A stretch of 64,000 nt of DNA from Ruminococcus sp. (GCA_015066875.1 SVNM01000003.1:19091-83090); one strand, 5' to 3'. Shown: positions 28,215 through 39,140, numbered from the stretch's first letter. Program-made: numbers and translations. Notes: a model not told the origin generated them from the letters alone.

Positions 28215-28281
28215 AATAAATCCTCCATATCTAAAATTTACACACTAATAATACCATTTTGTTATTATTTTGTCAAGAGTT

Positions 28282-30012
28282 TTACTGCCGTGAAGCTTCC
28301 GCAGTCTCCTCTTCATATTTTCCAAGGCACTCATCGGTATATTTCAGAATATACTCTTCACGGCGGTTTGCGAACTCATTGATAATTTTAAGCTGTCCGT
28401 TAAGGTGTCCGCCGGCTGTCCATATAGAGCTGTCGCCCTCTTTACGAAGATTATCGAGATGTCCGTAATACTTCATCTGCTCGAAATAGCGTGAACCGTT
28501 CAATGTATCAAGCACAGCCTTTATATTTTCCCCGTCAAGAGCTCCCTCTGCAAGCTCATACATCTTATTTCTGAAATACTCACGGCAGTCGCTACGGTTC
28601 ATCATATTTGCAAAAAGCGGAGAATATCTGTCGCTGTTTTCATCGAGAATACGCTTCAGATTATTGTATCTTGCCTGAACCTCTGCCTGTTCGTACATTC
28701 CGAGGGAATAATCCGTATCGTGTAGCAGAAACCTCCATCTTCCGTCATAAACGCTTTCCTCAAAGGACTCGCCCTCTGCTGACACATATTTATAGCACTT
28801 AAAGTTGTTCTGTGGCCAGTCGCGGTTATTTATATAGATGTTGAAGGCAAAATAATCAAGATAATTCTCAATGTCCATAAACTGATTAAGCTTTTCATAC
28901 TCGGAAGCGTCTGTAAGGTCGGCAGAGGCAAAATATTCGTACTGCTCGTTGAATTCCTGACTATAGACAGACTCTTCTTCCTCTTCGTCAACGTTTTTCT
29001 CTGCGTCGGTGCCCTCGGCTATGACAAACTCGCCCATTGCAGTTTCATTTGGATATTTCTTCTTGAAATAGTCATCGCAGTAGCTTTCGTGAAGCCACAG
29101 CAGTCCGTAATACTCGCCGTTAAGATAGCATACAGCAGGCATTACAGCCTCGTAATCCGTAAATCCAGCCTGCTGAGCCAGAGTCTGACAGAGCTCGTCA
29201 CGTATAAACGCAAACTGATAGTCGTTGCCCGCATTTCTCAATACAAGCTTATCGTACTCGGAAATAATATTGCCTGAGCCGTCCTCAACGGGAGTTTCAA
29301 AGATATCCGTATGGAATTTTCCTACTCCCGATGAATAGCTCTTTCGCGCATAAAACTTCATTGACTTTACTGTATTTCCTCTTGAGCCTGCTCCGTAAAT
29401 ACGCACACCGCAGTACTGTCCCAGTATCTGATTGCCGAAGCTGTCCCAGGCTGAAAGATAGACCTCACGCTCGCTTTCTCTGCCACGCTGTTCATAATTT
29501 TTGCCGTAGAATATTCCGTCGGGACCTTCCGTAAGTACAGAGGGCTCGCCACTAATTGAGAATACATACTCTGAAAAACGCTCGTCCACACCGACAGCCG
29601 AAAAATACGTATGCACGGAAACATCAGATTCTGTTCCGTCGGGATAATAAGCCTTTGCCTTGATCGTATGAGCTGTAGGATACTTGCTGTCCTCGCACTC
29701 AAACAGCAGAGGCTCTGTATAAAGAGTATCTGTTTTATCAGGCTCGCTTCCGTCCTGAGTGTAATATATTTCTGCTTCGGAAACAGTTTTCAGCTCTACC
29801 GAGATGCTTGCGGGATAAAAAAGCTTGTCAAGCGAGAAAACAGGTGAATTATCGGTAAAGATATACTGCTTGTCCTCAGGCGCTGAAATAATTACAGGCT
29901 CAGGCTCGGTAACCTCTTCAATTACGGAAGAGCCCTTACCCTTGTCTGCACAGGCACAAAGCAGTGAAACAGCTGAAAAAACAGCCGTAAGCTTCAGCAA
30001 AAGTCTGTTCAT
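28282..30012 (-). CDS. CotH kinase-family lipoprotein
   Basis: Lipobox LLCAC; KFYARKSYSSGVGKFHTDIF...YDKLVLRNAGNDY, WRFLLHDTDYSLGMY; N-terminal chitobiase-like EIYYTQDGSEPDKTD. Confidence 0.85.
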   Translation of the reverse strand: MNRLLLKLTAVFSAVSLLCACADKGKGSSVIEEVTEPEPVIISAPEDKQYIFTDNSPVFSLDKLFYPASISVELKTVSEAEIYYTQDGSEPDKTDTLYTEPLLFECEDSKYPTAHTIKAKAYYPDGTESDVSVHTYFSAVGVDERFSEYVFSISGEPSVLTEGPDGIFYGKNYEQRGRESEREVYLSAWDSFGNQILGQYCGVRIYGAGSRGNTVKSMKFYARKSYSSGVGKFHTDIFETPVEDGSGNIISEYDKLVLRNAGNDYQFAFIRDELCQTLAQQAGFTDYEAVMPAVCYLNGEYYGLLWLHESYCDDYFKKKYPNETAMGEFVIAEGTDAEKNVDEEEEESVYSQEFNEQYEYFASADLTDASEYEKLNQFMDIENYLDYFAFNIYINNRDWPQNNFKCYKYVSAEGESFEESVYDGRWRFLLHDTDYSLGMYEQAEVQARYNNLKRILDENSDRYSPLFANMMNRSDCREYFRNKMYELAEGALDGENIKAVLDTLNGSRYFEQMKYYGHLDNLRKEGDSSIWTAGGHLNGQLKIINEFANRREEYILKYTDECLGKYEEETAEASRQ

Positions 30013-30099
30013 AACAAATTCCCCTAAAAGTTTTTTATTTGATTATAACCCAACAACTTCATTTCGTCAATAGAAATGTAGAATTATCCAAAAACAAAA

Positions 30100-30129
30100 A
30101 GGTATCGCACCACAAGATACGATACCTTT
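30100..30129 (-). terminator. Intrinsic terminator
   Basis: aaaggtatcg...cgataccttt inverted repeat. Confidence 0.65.
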
Positions 30130-30135
30130 GACTTT

Positions 30136-31134
30136 TTAAATTACTCCGGAGGACTGAAGGAATGTAAGCAGAAAAGTTACTGCAAAATAACCGCCTGAAG
30201 AAAGTGCCAGAATAATAAGCACAATAATAAGAATATTAAGAGGCTGAACTCCGCCCTTTGCTCTCAGTCGCTGAGGAGTAAGGGGCATATCCGAATTGCG
30301 CTTCATCTTTCTGATTTTACTGAGAATAAACTTCATATACAGCCAGTTTGCAAATATGCACATACAGAATCTCAGGGCAAAATCTGCAAATCCGCAGATT
30401 TCGTTAAGACTGAGGATCAGGTCATCGTATTCGCTTATAAACGAAGCAATCTCCTGCATAAACTTATAGGGCATACCCGAAAGCTCTTCACCGATAAGGT
30501 AAAGCATTGACGGAATATTCAGAATAAGGCTTGCAAAAGCGGTAATCAGCGCCCACAGCCACATTTTTCTGTTGGCAAAGTAAAAATACGGGAAAAACAG
30601 GCATATCATATTGAAGGATATTTTCGAGCCCAGGTCCTTCATTCGCTTGAAAAGCGGGATATAATAAAATGTATTCGTGCCCACAAAGTTTGAAACTTCG
30701 CTTAAGGTTGCTCCGCCGAAATCCTCATCGGGATTAAAGCCCATATATTCCTTTGTAAGGTCGATTTCCTCAAAGCCCTTTGCAAATCCGCCCTCCTGAG
30801 CATCACTGCGTCTGTCTGTTCTGATTTTTTTTACCTGAACAAGAGGCGTTCCGCAGTTATCGCATTTTTCCTTTTCGGGATCATCGTATATCCGCAGACA
30901 TTTTGTACAGAAGGAGGAAGCGCCTGCTGTATCGTCGTCGCCCACAGCGTTATTCATTTCACTGCTTCTTTTCCAGCCCTCGCCCGACTCGTGAAGCTGA
31001 TGATTGAGGCACTCGCCCGCAGATTTATAACACTGCCTGTGATACGGCGTACCGCAATCGGGGCATACAACTACATCATCGTCATCGGTAAAGGTATTTC
31101 CGCAACTGAAGCATTGTTCACCTGTATAATACAC
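30136..31134 (-). CDS. Prokaryotic RING-finger-like membrane protein
   Basis: CFSCGNTFTDDDDVVVCPDCGTPYHRQCYKSAGECLNH, second zinc ribbon CTKC..CDNCG, then TM helices; GTG start after GGAGG. Confidence 0.75.
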   Translation of the reverse strand: MYYTGEQCFSCGNTFTDDDDVVVCPDCGTPYHRQCYKSAGECLNHQLHESGEGWKRSSEMNNAVGDDDTAGASSFCTKCLRIYDDPEKEKCDNCGTPLVQVKKIRTDRRSDAQEGGFAKGFEEIDLTKEYMGFNPDEDFGGATLSEVSNFVGTNTFYYIPLFKRMKDLGSKISFNMICLFFPYFYFANRKMWLWALITAFASLILNIPSMLYLIGEELSGMPYKFMQEIASFISEYDDLILSLNEICGFADFALRFCMCIFANWLYMKFILSKIRKMKRNSDMPLTPQRLRAKGGVQPLNILIIVLIILALSSGGYFAVTFLLTFLQSSGVI

Positions 31135-31253
31135 GCTATCCCTCCTATAATAATTATAACAGACTTATTATATCATCTTTACTGCTGTAAAATCAAGTGT
31201 TTTTTTGGTATTACAGGTAAAATCCTGTTGAAAATTCTGTGAAAACCGATTCA

Positions 31254-33161
31254 TTACATAAGAAGATCGCAGACCTTGTTTGTGAATTCCAGAGGATTTT
31301 CCACGTTCATACCCTCGTTGATAAGTGCAAGATTGTAAAGAATATCGGCATATTCCTTGATCTGTCCGCTCTGTTCGGAAGCAAAGGATTCTTTCAGAAC
31401 ACCGAATATTTTATGCTCGGGATTGATTTCAAGAACACGCTCAGCCTTGATTTTCTGGTCTGTAGGCATTGAATTGAGAACACGCTCCATTTCAAGTGAG
31501 ATCTGTCCCTCGCTTGAAAGGCATACAGGGTGGGATTTAAGTCTGTGGGAAAGAACAACCTTTGTTACCTTTCCGTCAAGTCCCTCTGCAAGAGCCTTGA
31601 GAAGCTCAGCATTTTCCTCTTCCTTAGCCTTTATCTCCTCTTTCTTTCCGTTGTCCTCTAAACCGAGATCATCTGAAGAAACAGAACGGAACTCCTTATC
31701 CTTGTACTTCATAAGAGTCTTTACGGCAAATTCGTCGATATTATCTGTAAGATAGAGTATCTCAAAGCCGTTATCCTTGATAAGCTCTGTCTGAGGAAGC
31801 TGTTCAATACGTGCAATACTCTCGCCTGTTGCGTAGTAAATGTACTTCTGCTCCTCACGCATAGCAGTAACGTACTCGTCAAGAGTAACAAGCTTGCTTT
31901 CGTTTGATGAGGTAAACATAAGAAGGTCCTGAAGCTTTTCCTTGTTCATACCATAATCGCTGTAGATGCCGTATTTAAGCTGTAAACCAAAGGCTTTCCA
32001 GAACTCCTCATACTTTTCACGCTCGTTTTTCAGCATCTTTTTCAGCTCGCTTGAGATTGTTTTCTCAATACTCTTTGCAATAACCTTAAGCTGTCTGTCG
32101 TGCTGAAGCATCTCACGTGAGATATTGAGTGAAAGGTCCTCGCTGTCAACAAGTCCCTTTACAAAGCTGAAATAATCGGGCAGAAGGTCTGCGCACTTAT
32201 CCATAATGAGAACGCCGTTTGAGTAAAGCTGAAGTCCCTTTTCATACTCCTTGGAATAGAAATCAAAGGGAGCCTTGCCCGGAATATAAAGAAGTGCATT
32301 GTAGTTTGCATTGCCCTCATTCTTGACGTGAGCGTATCTTAAGGGCTCGTTGTAATCATAGAACTTCTCAACGTAGAAATGCTTGTAATCCTCTTCCTTA
32401 AGCTCAGTCTTGTTCTTCTTCCAGAGAGGAACCATACTGTTGAGTGTTTCATCTTCAATGTACTCCTCAAATTCAGGAGCCTTGCCCTCTGCCTTTTCTT
32501 CCTCGGTCTGAGTAACGGGACGGCTGTGTGTAACCTCCATTTTAACGGGGAAGCGGATATAGTCAGAATACTTTTTGATAAGTCCCTTAATGCGGTACTG
32601 GTCAAGGAAATCGGAATACTTCTCGTCCTCAGTATCCTCAAGAAGCTCAAGAATAATCTCAGTTCCGGCAGTTGCCTTATCCGCTTCTGAAATTGTATAT
32701 CCCTCAACGCCCTCAGACTCCCACTGATAAGCCTTATCACTTCCGTAAGCCTTAGAGATTACAGTTACCTTTTTTGCAACCATAAACGCTGAGTAGAAGC
32801 CTACGCCGAACTGTCCTATAATCTGGCTTTCGTCGTCAAGCTTGTTTTCGCTTTTGAATTTAAGTGAACCGCTGTTTGCGATAATTCCAAGGTTATTTTC
32901 CAGCTCTTCTTCAGTCATACCGATACCGTTATCACTGATTTTAAGAGTACGGCTATCCTTATCGGCAGTAATGCGGATTGCAAAATCGTCCTTTGAAAGT
33001 CCTACATTCTCGTCTGTAAGAGACTTGAAATAGAGCTTGTCTATAGCGTCGCTTGCGTTTGAAATAAGCTCACGAAGGAAGATTTCCTTATGTGTATAAA
33101 TTGAATGAATCATCATTTCCATAAGTCTTTTGGACTCGGCTTTAAACTGTTTTGTTTCCAT
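31254..33161 (-). CDS. htpG: Molecular chaperone HtpG (Hsp90)
   Basis: [43 protein letters not shown]. Confidence 0.98.
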   Translation of the reverse strand: METKQFKAESKRLMEMMIHSIYTHKEIFLRELISNASDAIDKLYFKSLTDENVGLSKDDFAIRITADKDSRTLKISDNGIGMTEEELENNLGIIANSGSLKFKSENKLDDESQIIGQFGVGFYSAFMVAKKVTVISKAYGSDKAYQWESEGVEGYTISEADKATAGTEIILELLEDTEDEKYSDFLDQYRIKGLIKKYSDYIRFPVKMEVTHSRPVTQTEEEKAEGKAPEFEEYIEDETLNSMVPLWKKNKTELKEEDYKHFYVEKFYDYNEPLRYAHVKNEGNANYNALLYIPGKAPFDFYSKEYEKGLQLYSNGVLIMDKCADLLPDYFSFVKGLVDSEDLSLNISREMLQHDRQLKVIAKSIEKTISSELKKMLKNEREKYEEFWKAFGLQLKYGIYSDYGMNKEKLQDLLMFTSSNESKLVTLDEYVTAMREEQKYIYYATGESIARIEQLPQTELIKDNGFEILYLTDNIDEFAVKTLMKYKDKEFRSVSSDDLGLEDNGKKEEIKAKEEENAELLKALAEGLDGKVTKVVLSHRLKSHPVCLSSEGQISLEMERVLNSMPTDQKIKAERVLEINPEHKIFGVLKESFASEQSGQIKEYADILYNLALINEGMNVENPLEFTNKVCDLLM

Positions 33162-33184
33162 TTTAACATCTCCGAATTATGTTT

Positions 33185-33211
33185 TTAGCACTCTCAACCT
33201 CAGAGTGCTAA
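33185..33211. promoter_or_regulatory. CIRCE element (HrcA operator) of htpG
   Basis: Perfect TTAGCACTC-N9-GAGTGCTAA. Confidence 0.95.
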
Positions 33212-33215
33212 AATA

Positions 33216-33245
33216 AGTATATAACTTTTCCTTATACAATGTCAA
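33216..33245 (-). promoter_or_regulatory. htpG promoter
   Basis: Minus strand TTGACA-18 bp-TATACT immediately upstream of CIRCE. Confidence 0.7.
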
Positions 33246-33332
33246 GCAAACGCCGTATTGTTTACACTTTGTTCATATATAAACTCCAAAAGAAAAAGGA
33301 CAGCACAAATAAGGCTGTCCTGATTTTTTATT

Positions 33333-33989
33333 CTATCCCTTCCACTTTTTCTTGAAGTCTCTGCGTCTTTTCCAGTCCTTGATATTGAAAACGATATCGC
33401 CCCAGAAGAAAAGAATTATATTTCCCACTGCGATAATAAGAGCAAGCTTGCCTGCCCATCCGCTTAAGATAAAGCTCCTCAGAAGCAGAAATGCGTCAAA
33501 AAGAGCAAACCATTTTGCCTTGACCGGTATACAGAAAAACAGCAGAAGCTCGTAATTGGGATAAATTATTGCAAAGGCAAGGAACAATGAAAGGTTAAGG
33601 AAGTAATTTGTTGCAAAGCCTGTGATAAATCCCATTGCAACAGTACATAACGCTCCTGTAAAATAGAACAGATTGAACTTGAATGAGCCCCACTGAGACT
33701 CCAGCGCCGAGCCTATAAACCAGTAGAAATAAAGTGAGAAAAATATGAATATCAGACTGCTGTCGGGGGGAAGAAGCAGAAATGTTACTGCACGCCATAC
33801 CTGTCCCTTTAAAAAGAGTGCGCGGTCAAACACCATTGCCGAATAAAGACTGAAATTCAGCTGTGGGAAGATAAAAGTGTCGGCGACGAAAACTGCGCCC
33901 ATACCGATAATGATATAAAGCATCAGATTATCAATGGCAAATCTTCCGAATTTTCTGTCGAGTCTGTCAAGCAGACGCTGTTTGTTCAT
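33333..33989 (-). CDS. Rhomboid-like membrane protein, probably inactive
   Basis: Rhomboid-like architecture (VWRAVTFLLLP...GSALESQWGSFKFNLFYFTGAL) but no GxSG motif seen. Confidence 0.6.
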   Translation of the reverse strand: MNKQRLLDRLDRKFGRFAIDNLMLYIIIGMGAVFVADTFIFPQLNFSLYSAMVFDRALFLKGQVWRAVTFLLLPPDSSLIFIFFSLYFYWFIGSALESQWGSFKFNLFYFTGALCTVAMGFITGFATNYFLNLSLFLAFAIIYPNYELLLFFCIPVKAKWFALFDAFLLLRSFILSGWAGKLALIIAVGNIILFFWGDIVFNIKDWKRRRDFKKKWKG

Positions 33990-34018
33990 AGTATAGCCTC
34001 CCTGCTGTATGAATTTGA

Positions 34019-35518
34019 TTACAGGCCAAGATACGCCTCAAAGGTAATATTGTCTCCGCCTGTTGAAACATATGCATAGTACTCAAGAATTTTAGCTGCG
34101 TCTGTTACAGTTGATGCTCCGTCGCCGTTTGCATCGCCCAGCTTTTCCTGAAGAGGAACAAGTGAAGATACTCCTCTTGAAGCGTTGTCGGCATATCCGC
34201 CAAGAATTGTTGCGGAATCCGAAGCTGTGATTTTTCCGTCGAAATTCACATCGCCGAAGGGAATACTCTCAATGCTCTTGAAATTGTAATTGTAATATTC
34301 AGCGTATGCCTGAGCTGTAGAGCCTTCATAGCCGATAATTGTTCCGTAGAAAACACTGCAGTCAACAGCTGTGTGGTCCCAGGCATTGCTTACACAGGCG
34401 CCGTCCTGATAAATCTCGCACTGAGGATTTGAAACGACCAGATATCTGAGATTAGGCATACGGTAATATGTTTCGTTGAAAATTTTAGGTGAATTTACAG
34501 GCACCTCGAAAATACTCAGACCTGTGAATGCAAAGTTCTCATAGCCTATAGCCACGCCTTCGGGAACTCTTATTGCGGAAAGCTTGTCACAGTGATAGAA
34601 TGCGCTCTGATTTATCTTTGTCAGTGTTGAAGGAAGCTTTACGTATTCAAGATTATCGCAATCGGGGAAGCTGTCACGTCCGATTGAGGTTATGCCCTCG
34701 CCGATAACTATATTTGTAATCAGACTGCGGAAATAGTACCAGGGCGGTGTGAAATCGCTGTACCATACATACTCTGTTTCGTCACTTGCTGTGCTTCGCT
34801 CGCCCCAGCTGAATGAAGGCATTTCACCGCTTCCTGTTATAGTAAGCGTGCCATCGGGGTAAAGAGTATAGTCAAGATTTTCGGGCTCTCTGAGATCAAG
34901 CTTGCCGATATCCCCAAGAAACAGGCTTATCTGGTCGTATTCGATCCATTTTGTATCTTCTATGCCTCTATATACCTTCTCGCTTACGATATTACTGAAT
35001 TCCTCGTATGTGATTCCGTTTCCGTTATTGGTGTACGAACTTACCGTACTGCCTACTCCGTCTACTCCGATAAAATAACGCGAATCATGAACAAGCTTGT
35101 TTTCGATGATATTCTGGCCGTTTTCAACACGGAATATCATATAGCAGTCGTACTCGCTGTCATCATCATACTGAGTATAATACAGCACATAATTGCCTGT
35201 TTCTTCATTACTGCCGATATAATAGAAATTCGTGCCTATTGTGGTAAGCTTGACAGCTTTTTCACCGTCATAGGTGTAAACACCGCCGTCAGCCTTTGCA
35301 AATTCAGCATACACAACAAGCTCCGGAATATTATCGTCATCAAGAAATACTGCGTCATAAAGGTAATCTGTACCTGTAGCGTTATACTCCTCAACGATTT
35401 CTGTGTAGGCGTCAACCCACTCAAAGCCGTCTGTTGCCGATGAGGCAATGGGTGTGGGCATCATTGATACTGCCACTCCAAGCGACAATACTGCTGATAA
35501 AAGTCTGTTTTTTTTCAT
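34019..35518 (-). CDS. Secreted LRR_5 protein with C-terminal dockerin
   Basis: Signal peptide; LRR (ITSIGRDSFPDCDNLEYVKLPSTLTKINQSAFYHC); GDVNFDGKITASDSATIL...GDANGDGASTVTDAAKIL. Confidence 0.85.
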   Translation of the reverse strand: MKKNRLLSAVLSLGVAVSMMPTPIASSATDGFEWVDAYTEIVEEYNATGTDYLYDAVFLDDDNIPELVVYAEFAKADGGVYTYDGEKAVKLTTIGTNFYYIGSNEETGNYVLYYTQYDDDSEYDCYMIFRVENGQNIIENKLVHDSRYFIGVDGVGSTVSSYTNNGNGITYEEFSNIVSEKVYRGIEDTKWIEYDQISLFLGDIGKLDLREPENLDYTLYPDGTLTITGSGEMPSFSWGERSTASDETEYVWYSDFTPPWYYFRSLITNIVIGEGITSIGRDSFPDCDNLEYVKLPSTLTKINQSAFYHCDKLSAIRVPEGVAIGYENFAFTGLSIFEVPVNSPKIFNETYYRMPNLRYLVVSNPQCEIYQDGACVSNAWDHTAVDCSVFYGTIIGYEGSTAQAYAEYYNYNFKSIESIPFGDVNFDGKITASDSATILGGYADNASRGVSSLVPLQEKLGDANGDGASTVTDAAKILEYYAYVSTGGDNITFEAYLGL

Positions 35519-35541
35519 AATTAATCCCTCTCCTTAAAAAT

Positions 35542-36453
35542 TTATATTCCTGTTGCACTTTCTGCATAGAAAGCCAGTATCTGTGCTCCGTCTGTAGGAG
35601 TAACGCTTCCGTCACGATTATAGTCCGCGGTCTTTTTTTCTATATCGGTCAACACGCCCGAACCTGTAGTCGCTACCGAAGCATACTCTGAAAGAGCAAG
35701 AGCAGAATCTGTGGGGGTAATTCTGCCGTCAAAATTAACATCGCCGAGCCAGTCAGCATAGAAATCCCCAAGTGAAACAAACTGATTGCCCAGCTCCTGA
35801 GCAAGAGCCTGTGCTGTAGAGCCTTCATAACCGTAAATTACAACATTGGAATAAAGCGACCACGATGACATTTCAAGCTGGCAATCCGGATTGAGTACCG
35901 TAAGCTTTTCAAGAAATCCACAGCGGTAAAACGCGTTTTCAACATATGTGACACTGGGCGGAAGCACTGCTTCTGCAAATGAGTTGTAGTCAAGTCCCGC
36001 AATGCTCTGCAGACCATAATCAAATGTAAGCTTTGAAATATAGCACTCATAAAAAGCGTTAGGTTCTATGGTGCGAACGCTTGAAGGAATATGCACCTGC
36101 CCAAGAAAGTGTGCCTGATAGAATGCTCCCCACCCGATAGTTTCTATTGTATCGGGAAAAGTAACCGATGTAATGCCCTCGCAGTAATTGAATGCGCCGG
36201 GACCGATTATTTTTACAGGAGTTTCCTCAATATATGAAGGAATAACCACTTCTCCCTCATAGGCATCAGGGAAATCGGAAATCACAGCATAGCGTTCACC
36301 ATTTTCATCGGAACGTATTTCATAGGAAAACTCATTTATTGTTCCTGTTGAAATCACATCGTCTGTATTTCCGATAGCTGAAGCTGTTGAGCCTGCCGAT
36401 GCTCCTGCAATACACAGCGACAACGCTACTGATATTACTCTTTTAATTTTCAT
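35542..36453 (-). CDS. Secreted LRR_5 protein with C-terminal dockerin
   Basis: LRR (IKIIGPGAFNYCEGITSVTFPDTIETIGWGAFYQ); GDVNFDGRITPTDSALAL...ADYNRDGSVTPTDGAQIL. Confidence 0.85.
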   Translation of the reverse strand: MKIKRVISVALSLCIAGASAGSTASAIGNTDDVISTGTINEFSYEIRSDENGERYAVISDFPDAYEGEVVIPSYIEETPVKIIGPGAFNYCEGITSVTFPDTIETIGWGAFYQAHFLGQVHIPSSVRTIEPNAFYECYISKLTFDYGLQSIAGLDYNSFAEAVLPPSVTYVENAFYRCGFLEKLTVLNPDCQLEMSSWSLYSNVVIYGYEGSTAQALAQELGNQFVSLGDFYADWLGDVNFDGRITPTDSALALSEYASVATTGSGVLTDIEKKTADYNRDGSVTPTDGAQILAFYAESATGI

Positions 36454-36562
36454 TTCAACTCTCCATATCCAAACAATCAGGGACGAATACAGTGCGCCTT
36501 AAAGGCTCATTCTGAAGTCGTCCCTACATTATTGTTTTATCTTGTTCTGCTGTTACAGGGAT

Positions 36563-37015
36563 TTACATCAGACCTGCGTCATACATATTATCCTCAAGAT
36601 TATCGATTACCCATTTTACAAGAAACTCTCTGAAAGACATCTTGTAAAGCTTGTTATATCCGTGATCAAATTCATAGAAATTACCGCAGTCATCAATTAC
36701 AAGCATTGAGCCGTCGCCGATATAATGTCCGACAATAAAGCATACGTCAATACCCTCAACATCATCATGGGTATATCTGCGTATTGATTCAAAAGGAAGA
36801 ATATCCGCAGTCGAGTTCATATCAAAACCGTTTGAAAGCATATACCAGCATTTCAGCTCCTGCGGAAGAGTGATGCCGTTATCGCGCTCCCACCTGCATA
36901 TATCCTCTTCATCTGCGGGAGAATAAAGCTTATAGCTGTCATAAGACGCCTCTTCAAGCTTTCCGCAGTATTCCTTTATTTTGCAAAACTGTTCATAAAT
37001 CGGGTTATTCTGCAT
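36563..37015 (-). CDS. SMI1/KNR4 (SUKH) family protein
   Basis: EEDICRWERDNGITLPQELKCWYMLSNGFDM. Confidence 0.8.
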   Translation of the reverse strand: MQNNPIYEQFCKIKEYCGKLEEASYDSYKLYSPADEEDICRWERDNGITLPQELKCWYMLSNGFDMNSTADILPFESIRRYTHDDVEGIDVCFIVGHYIGDGSMLVIDDCGNFYEFDHGYNKLYKMSFREFLVKWVIDNLEDNMYDAGLM

Positions 37016-37029
37016 TTTCAGCCTCCGGT

Positions 37030-38976
37030 TTATCTTATCTTTGCACCAACAGGAACGCTGTCATCAACGAAAAGAACCTTTACGCCGTCGGGAGTATCAG
37101 CTGCGCAGATCATACCGAAGCTGTCAACACCGCAGAGCTTACAGGGCTTGAGATTAGCGATAATCTGCACCTTCTTGCCGATAAGCTCTTCGGGAGTATA
37201 ATACTGGGCTATACCCGAAACGACCTGACGTCCGCCCATACCGTCGTCCAGCTGGAGACAGAGGAGCTTCTTTGATTTCTTGACCTTCTCACATTCCAAA
37301 ACCTTTGCAACACGGATTTCAACCTTTGCAAAGTCGTCGATTGTGATTTCGGGCGCAAATACGATTTCTTCCTTTGCTTCCTCCTCAGCCTTTGCTGCAG
37401 CAATCTGAGCAGCCATTTTCTCAGCTGCCTCCTGCATAAACTTTTCAGCGTCAATTCTTGCAAAAAGCGGTACAGGCTCGCCTACAGACTTACCTGCCTC
37501 AAGTCCGCCGAAGCTTTCAAGACTTTCAAGAGTACGTGCAGAAGCACCTATCTCGTCAAGAATCTTGTCTGCTGTTTCAGGCATAAAGGGAGTAAGAATA
37601 ACTCCCAGGAAGCGTATAGCTTCAAGAAGATTGTAAAGAACAGTACCGAGTCTGTCGCTCATAGCTTCGTCCTTTGCAAGAACCCACGGAGCAGTCTCGT
37701 CGATGTACTTGTTTGCACGTCTTGCAAGGCTCATAATGGCTTCCATAGCGTCAGCCATACGGTACTCGTCCATATATTTTGCAACAAGCTGAGGCATTTC
37801 AACAGCCTTAGCAATAAGCTCATCATCAACAGCTTCTGCACATACGGGAGCCTTTATTTCTCCGCCAAAGTACTTCTTTGACATTGCAACACTTCTGTTT
37901 ACAAGATTTCCCAGTGTGTTTGCAAGGTCTGAGTTGTATCTTTCGATAAGTGATTCGTAAGTAATTGAGCCGTCTGAATTTATAGGCATTTCGCTGAGAA
38001 GATAATATCTTGCACCGTCAACTCCGAAAGAGTCCACAACATCGTTTGCATAGATAACATTTCCGCGTGACTTGCTCATCTTGTCCTCGCCGAATAAAAT
38101 CCAGTTGTGTCCGAAAAGCTTCTTGGGAATTTCAAGTTCGAGAGCGTGAAGCATAATCGGCCAGTAGATTGAGTGGAATCTCATAATATCCTTGCCGATA
38201 ACGTGACAGTCGCAGGGCCAGTACTTCTCGAAAAGCTCGGAAGAGCCGTCGGGGTCATAGCCCATTGCTGTGATATAGTTTGAAAGCGCGTCGATCCATA
38301 CATAGATTACGTGCTTGGGATCAAAGGTTACAGGGATACTCCATGTGAAAGATGTTCTTGAAACGCACAGGTCCTGAAGGCCGGGCTTGATGAAGTTGTT
38401 GAGCATCTCCTTCTTACGGCTTTCGGGAACTATGAAATCAGGGTTCTGCTCGATATAGTCCTCAAGCCACTGCTGATACTTTGAAAGGCGAAGGAAGTAC
38501 GCCTCTTCATTTGCGGGCTGAACCTCTCTTCCGCAGTCGGGACACTTTCCGTCTACAAGCTGTGAAGCTGTCCAGAAGCTCTCACAGGGAGTACAGTAAA
38601 GTCCTTCATATGAGCTTTTGTAGATATCTCCGCTCTCATAGAGCTTGTTAAAGATCTTCTGAACCACCTTTTCGTGCTGTTCATCTGTAGTTCTGATAAA
38701 ACCGTCATAGGAAACATTCATAATGTTGCAGATATCCTTGATTTCTCCTGCAACCTTATCAACGTGCTCCTTGGGAGAAATGCCCTCAGCCCTGGCAAGC
38801 TCCTCAATTTTAAGACCATGCTCATCTGTACCTGTAAGGAAGTAAACGTCATAGCCCTGCATTCTCTTGAAACGTGCAACTGCGTCTGTAAAGACAACCT
38901 CATAGGTATTGCCGATGTGAGGCTTCTTCGACGCATAAGCGATTGCCGTTGTTATATAAAAAGGTTTTTTTGACAT
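37030..38976 (-). CDS. metG: Methionyl-tRNA synthetase
   Basis: ITTAIAYASKKPHIGNTYE, KMSKSRGN, C-terminal tRNA-binding domain. Confidence 0.97.
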   Translation of the reverse strand: MSKKPFYITTAIAYASKKPHIGNTYEVVFTDAVARFKRMQGYDVYFLTGTDEHGLKIEELARAEGISPKEHVDKVAGEIKDICNIMNVSYDGFIRTTDEQHEKVVQKIFNKLYESGDIYKSSYEGLYCTPCESFWTASQLVDGKCPDCGREVQPANEEAYFLRLSKYQQWLEDYIEQNPDFIVPESRKKEMLNNFIKPGLQDLCVSRTSFTWSIPVTFDPKHVIYVWIDALSNYITAMGYDPDGSSELFEKYWPCDCHVIGKDIMRFHSIYWPIMLHALELEIPKKLFGHNWILFGEDKMSKSRGNVIYANDVVDSFGVDGARYYLLSEMPINSDGSITYESLIERYNSDLANTLGNLVNRSVAMSKKYFGGEIKAPVCAEAVDDELIAKAVEMPQLVAKYMDEYRMADAMEAIMSLARRANKYIDETAPWVLAKDEAMSDRLGTVLYNLLEAIRFLGVILTPFMPETADKILDEIGASARTLESLESFGGLEAGKSVGEPVPLFARIDAEKFMQEAAEKMAAQIAAAKAEEEAKEEIVFAPEITIDDFAKVEIRVAKVLECEKVKKSKKLLCLQLDDGMGGRQVVSGIAQYYTPEELIGKKVQIIANLKPCKLCGVDSFGMICAADTPDGVKVLFVDDSVPVGAKIR

Positions 38977-39140
38977 AGTAAAAATCGCTCCTGTCGTGAA
39001 AATTTCTGCCGTAAGGCATTATTATTTTTATTATACACCATTTTTTCCCGTTTGTCACGTGTTTTCTTAAAATATGCTTGAATTACTTTTTTCCGGGTGG
39101 TATAATTATATTAATAATAAGTATTTGGGAGGGATTACTT

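Noticed and set aside
38977-39060. T-box leader upstream of metG
   Set aside because: Only a short AT-rich leader; no T-box sequence or antiterminator/terminator structure.
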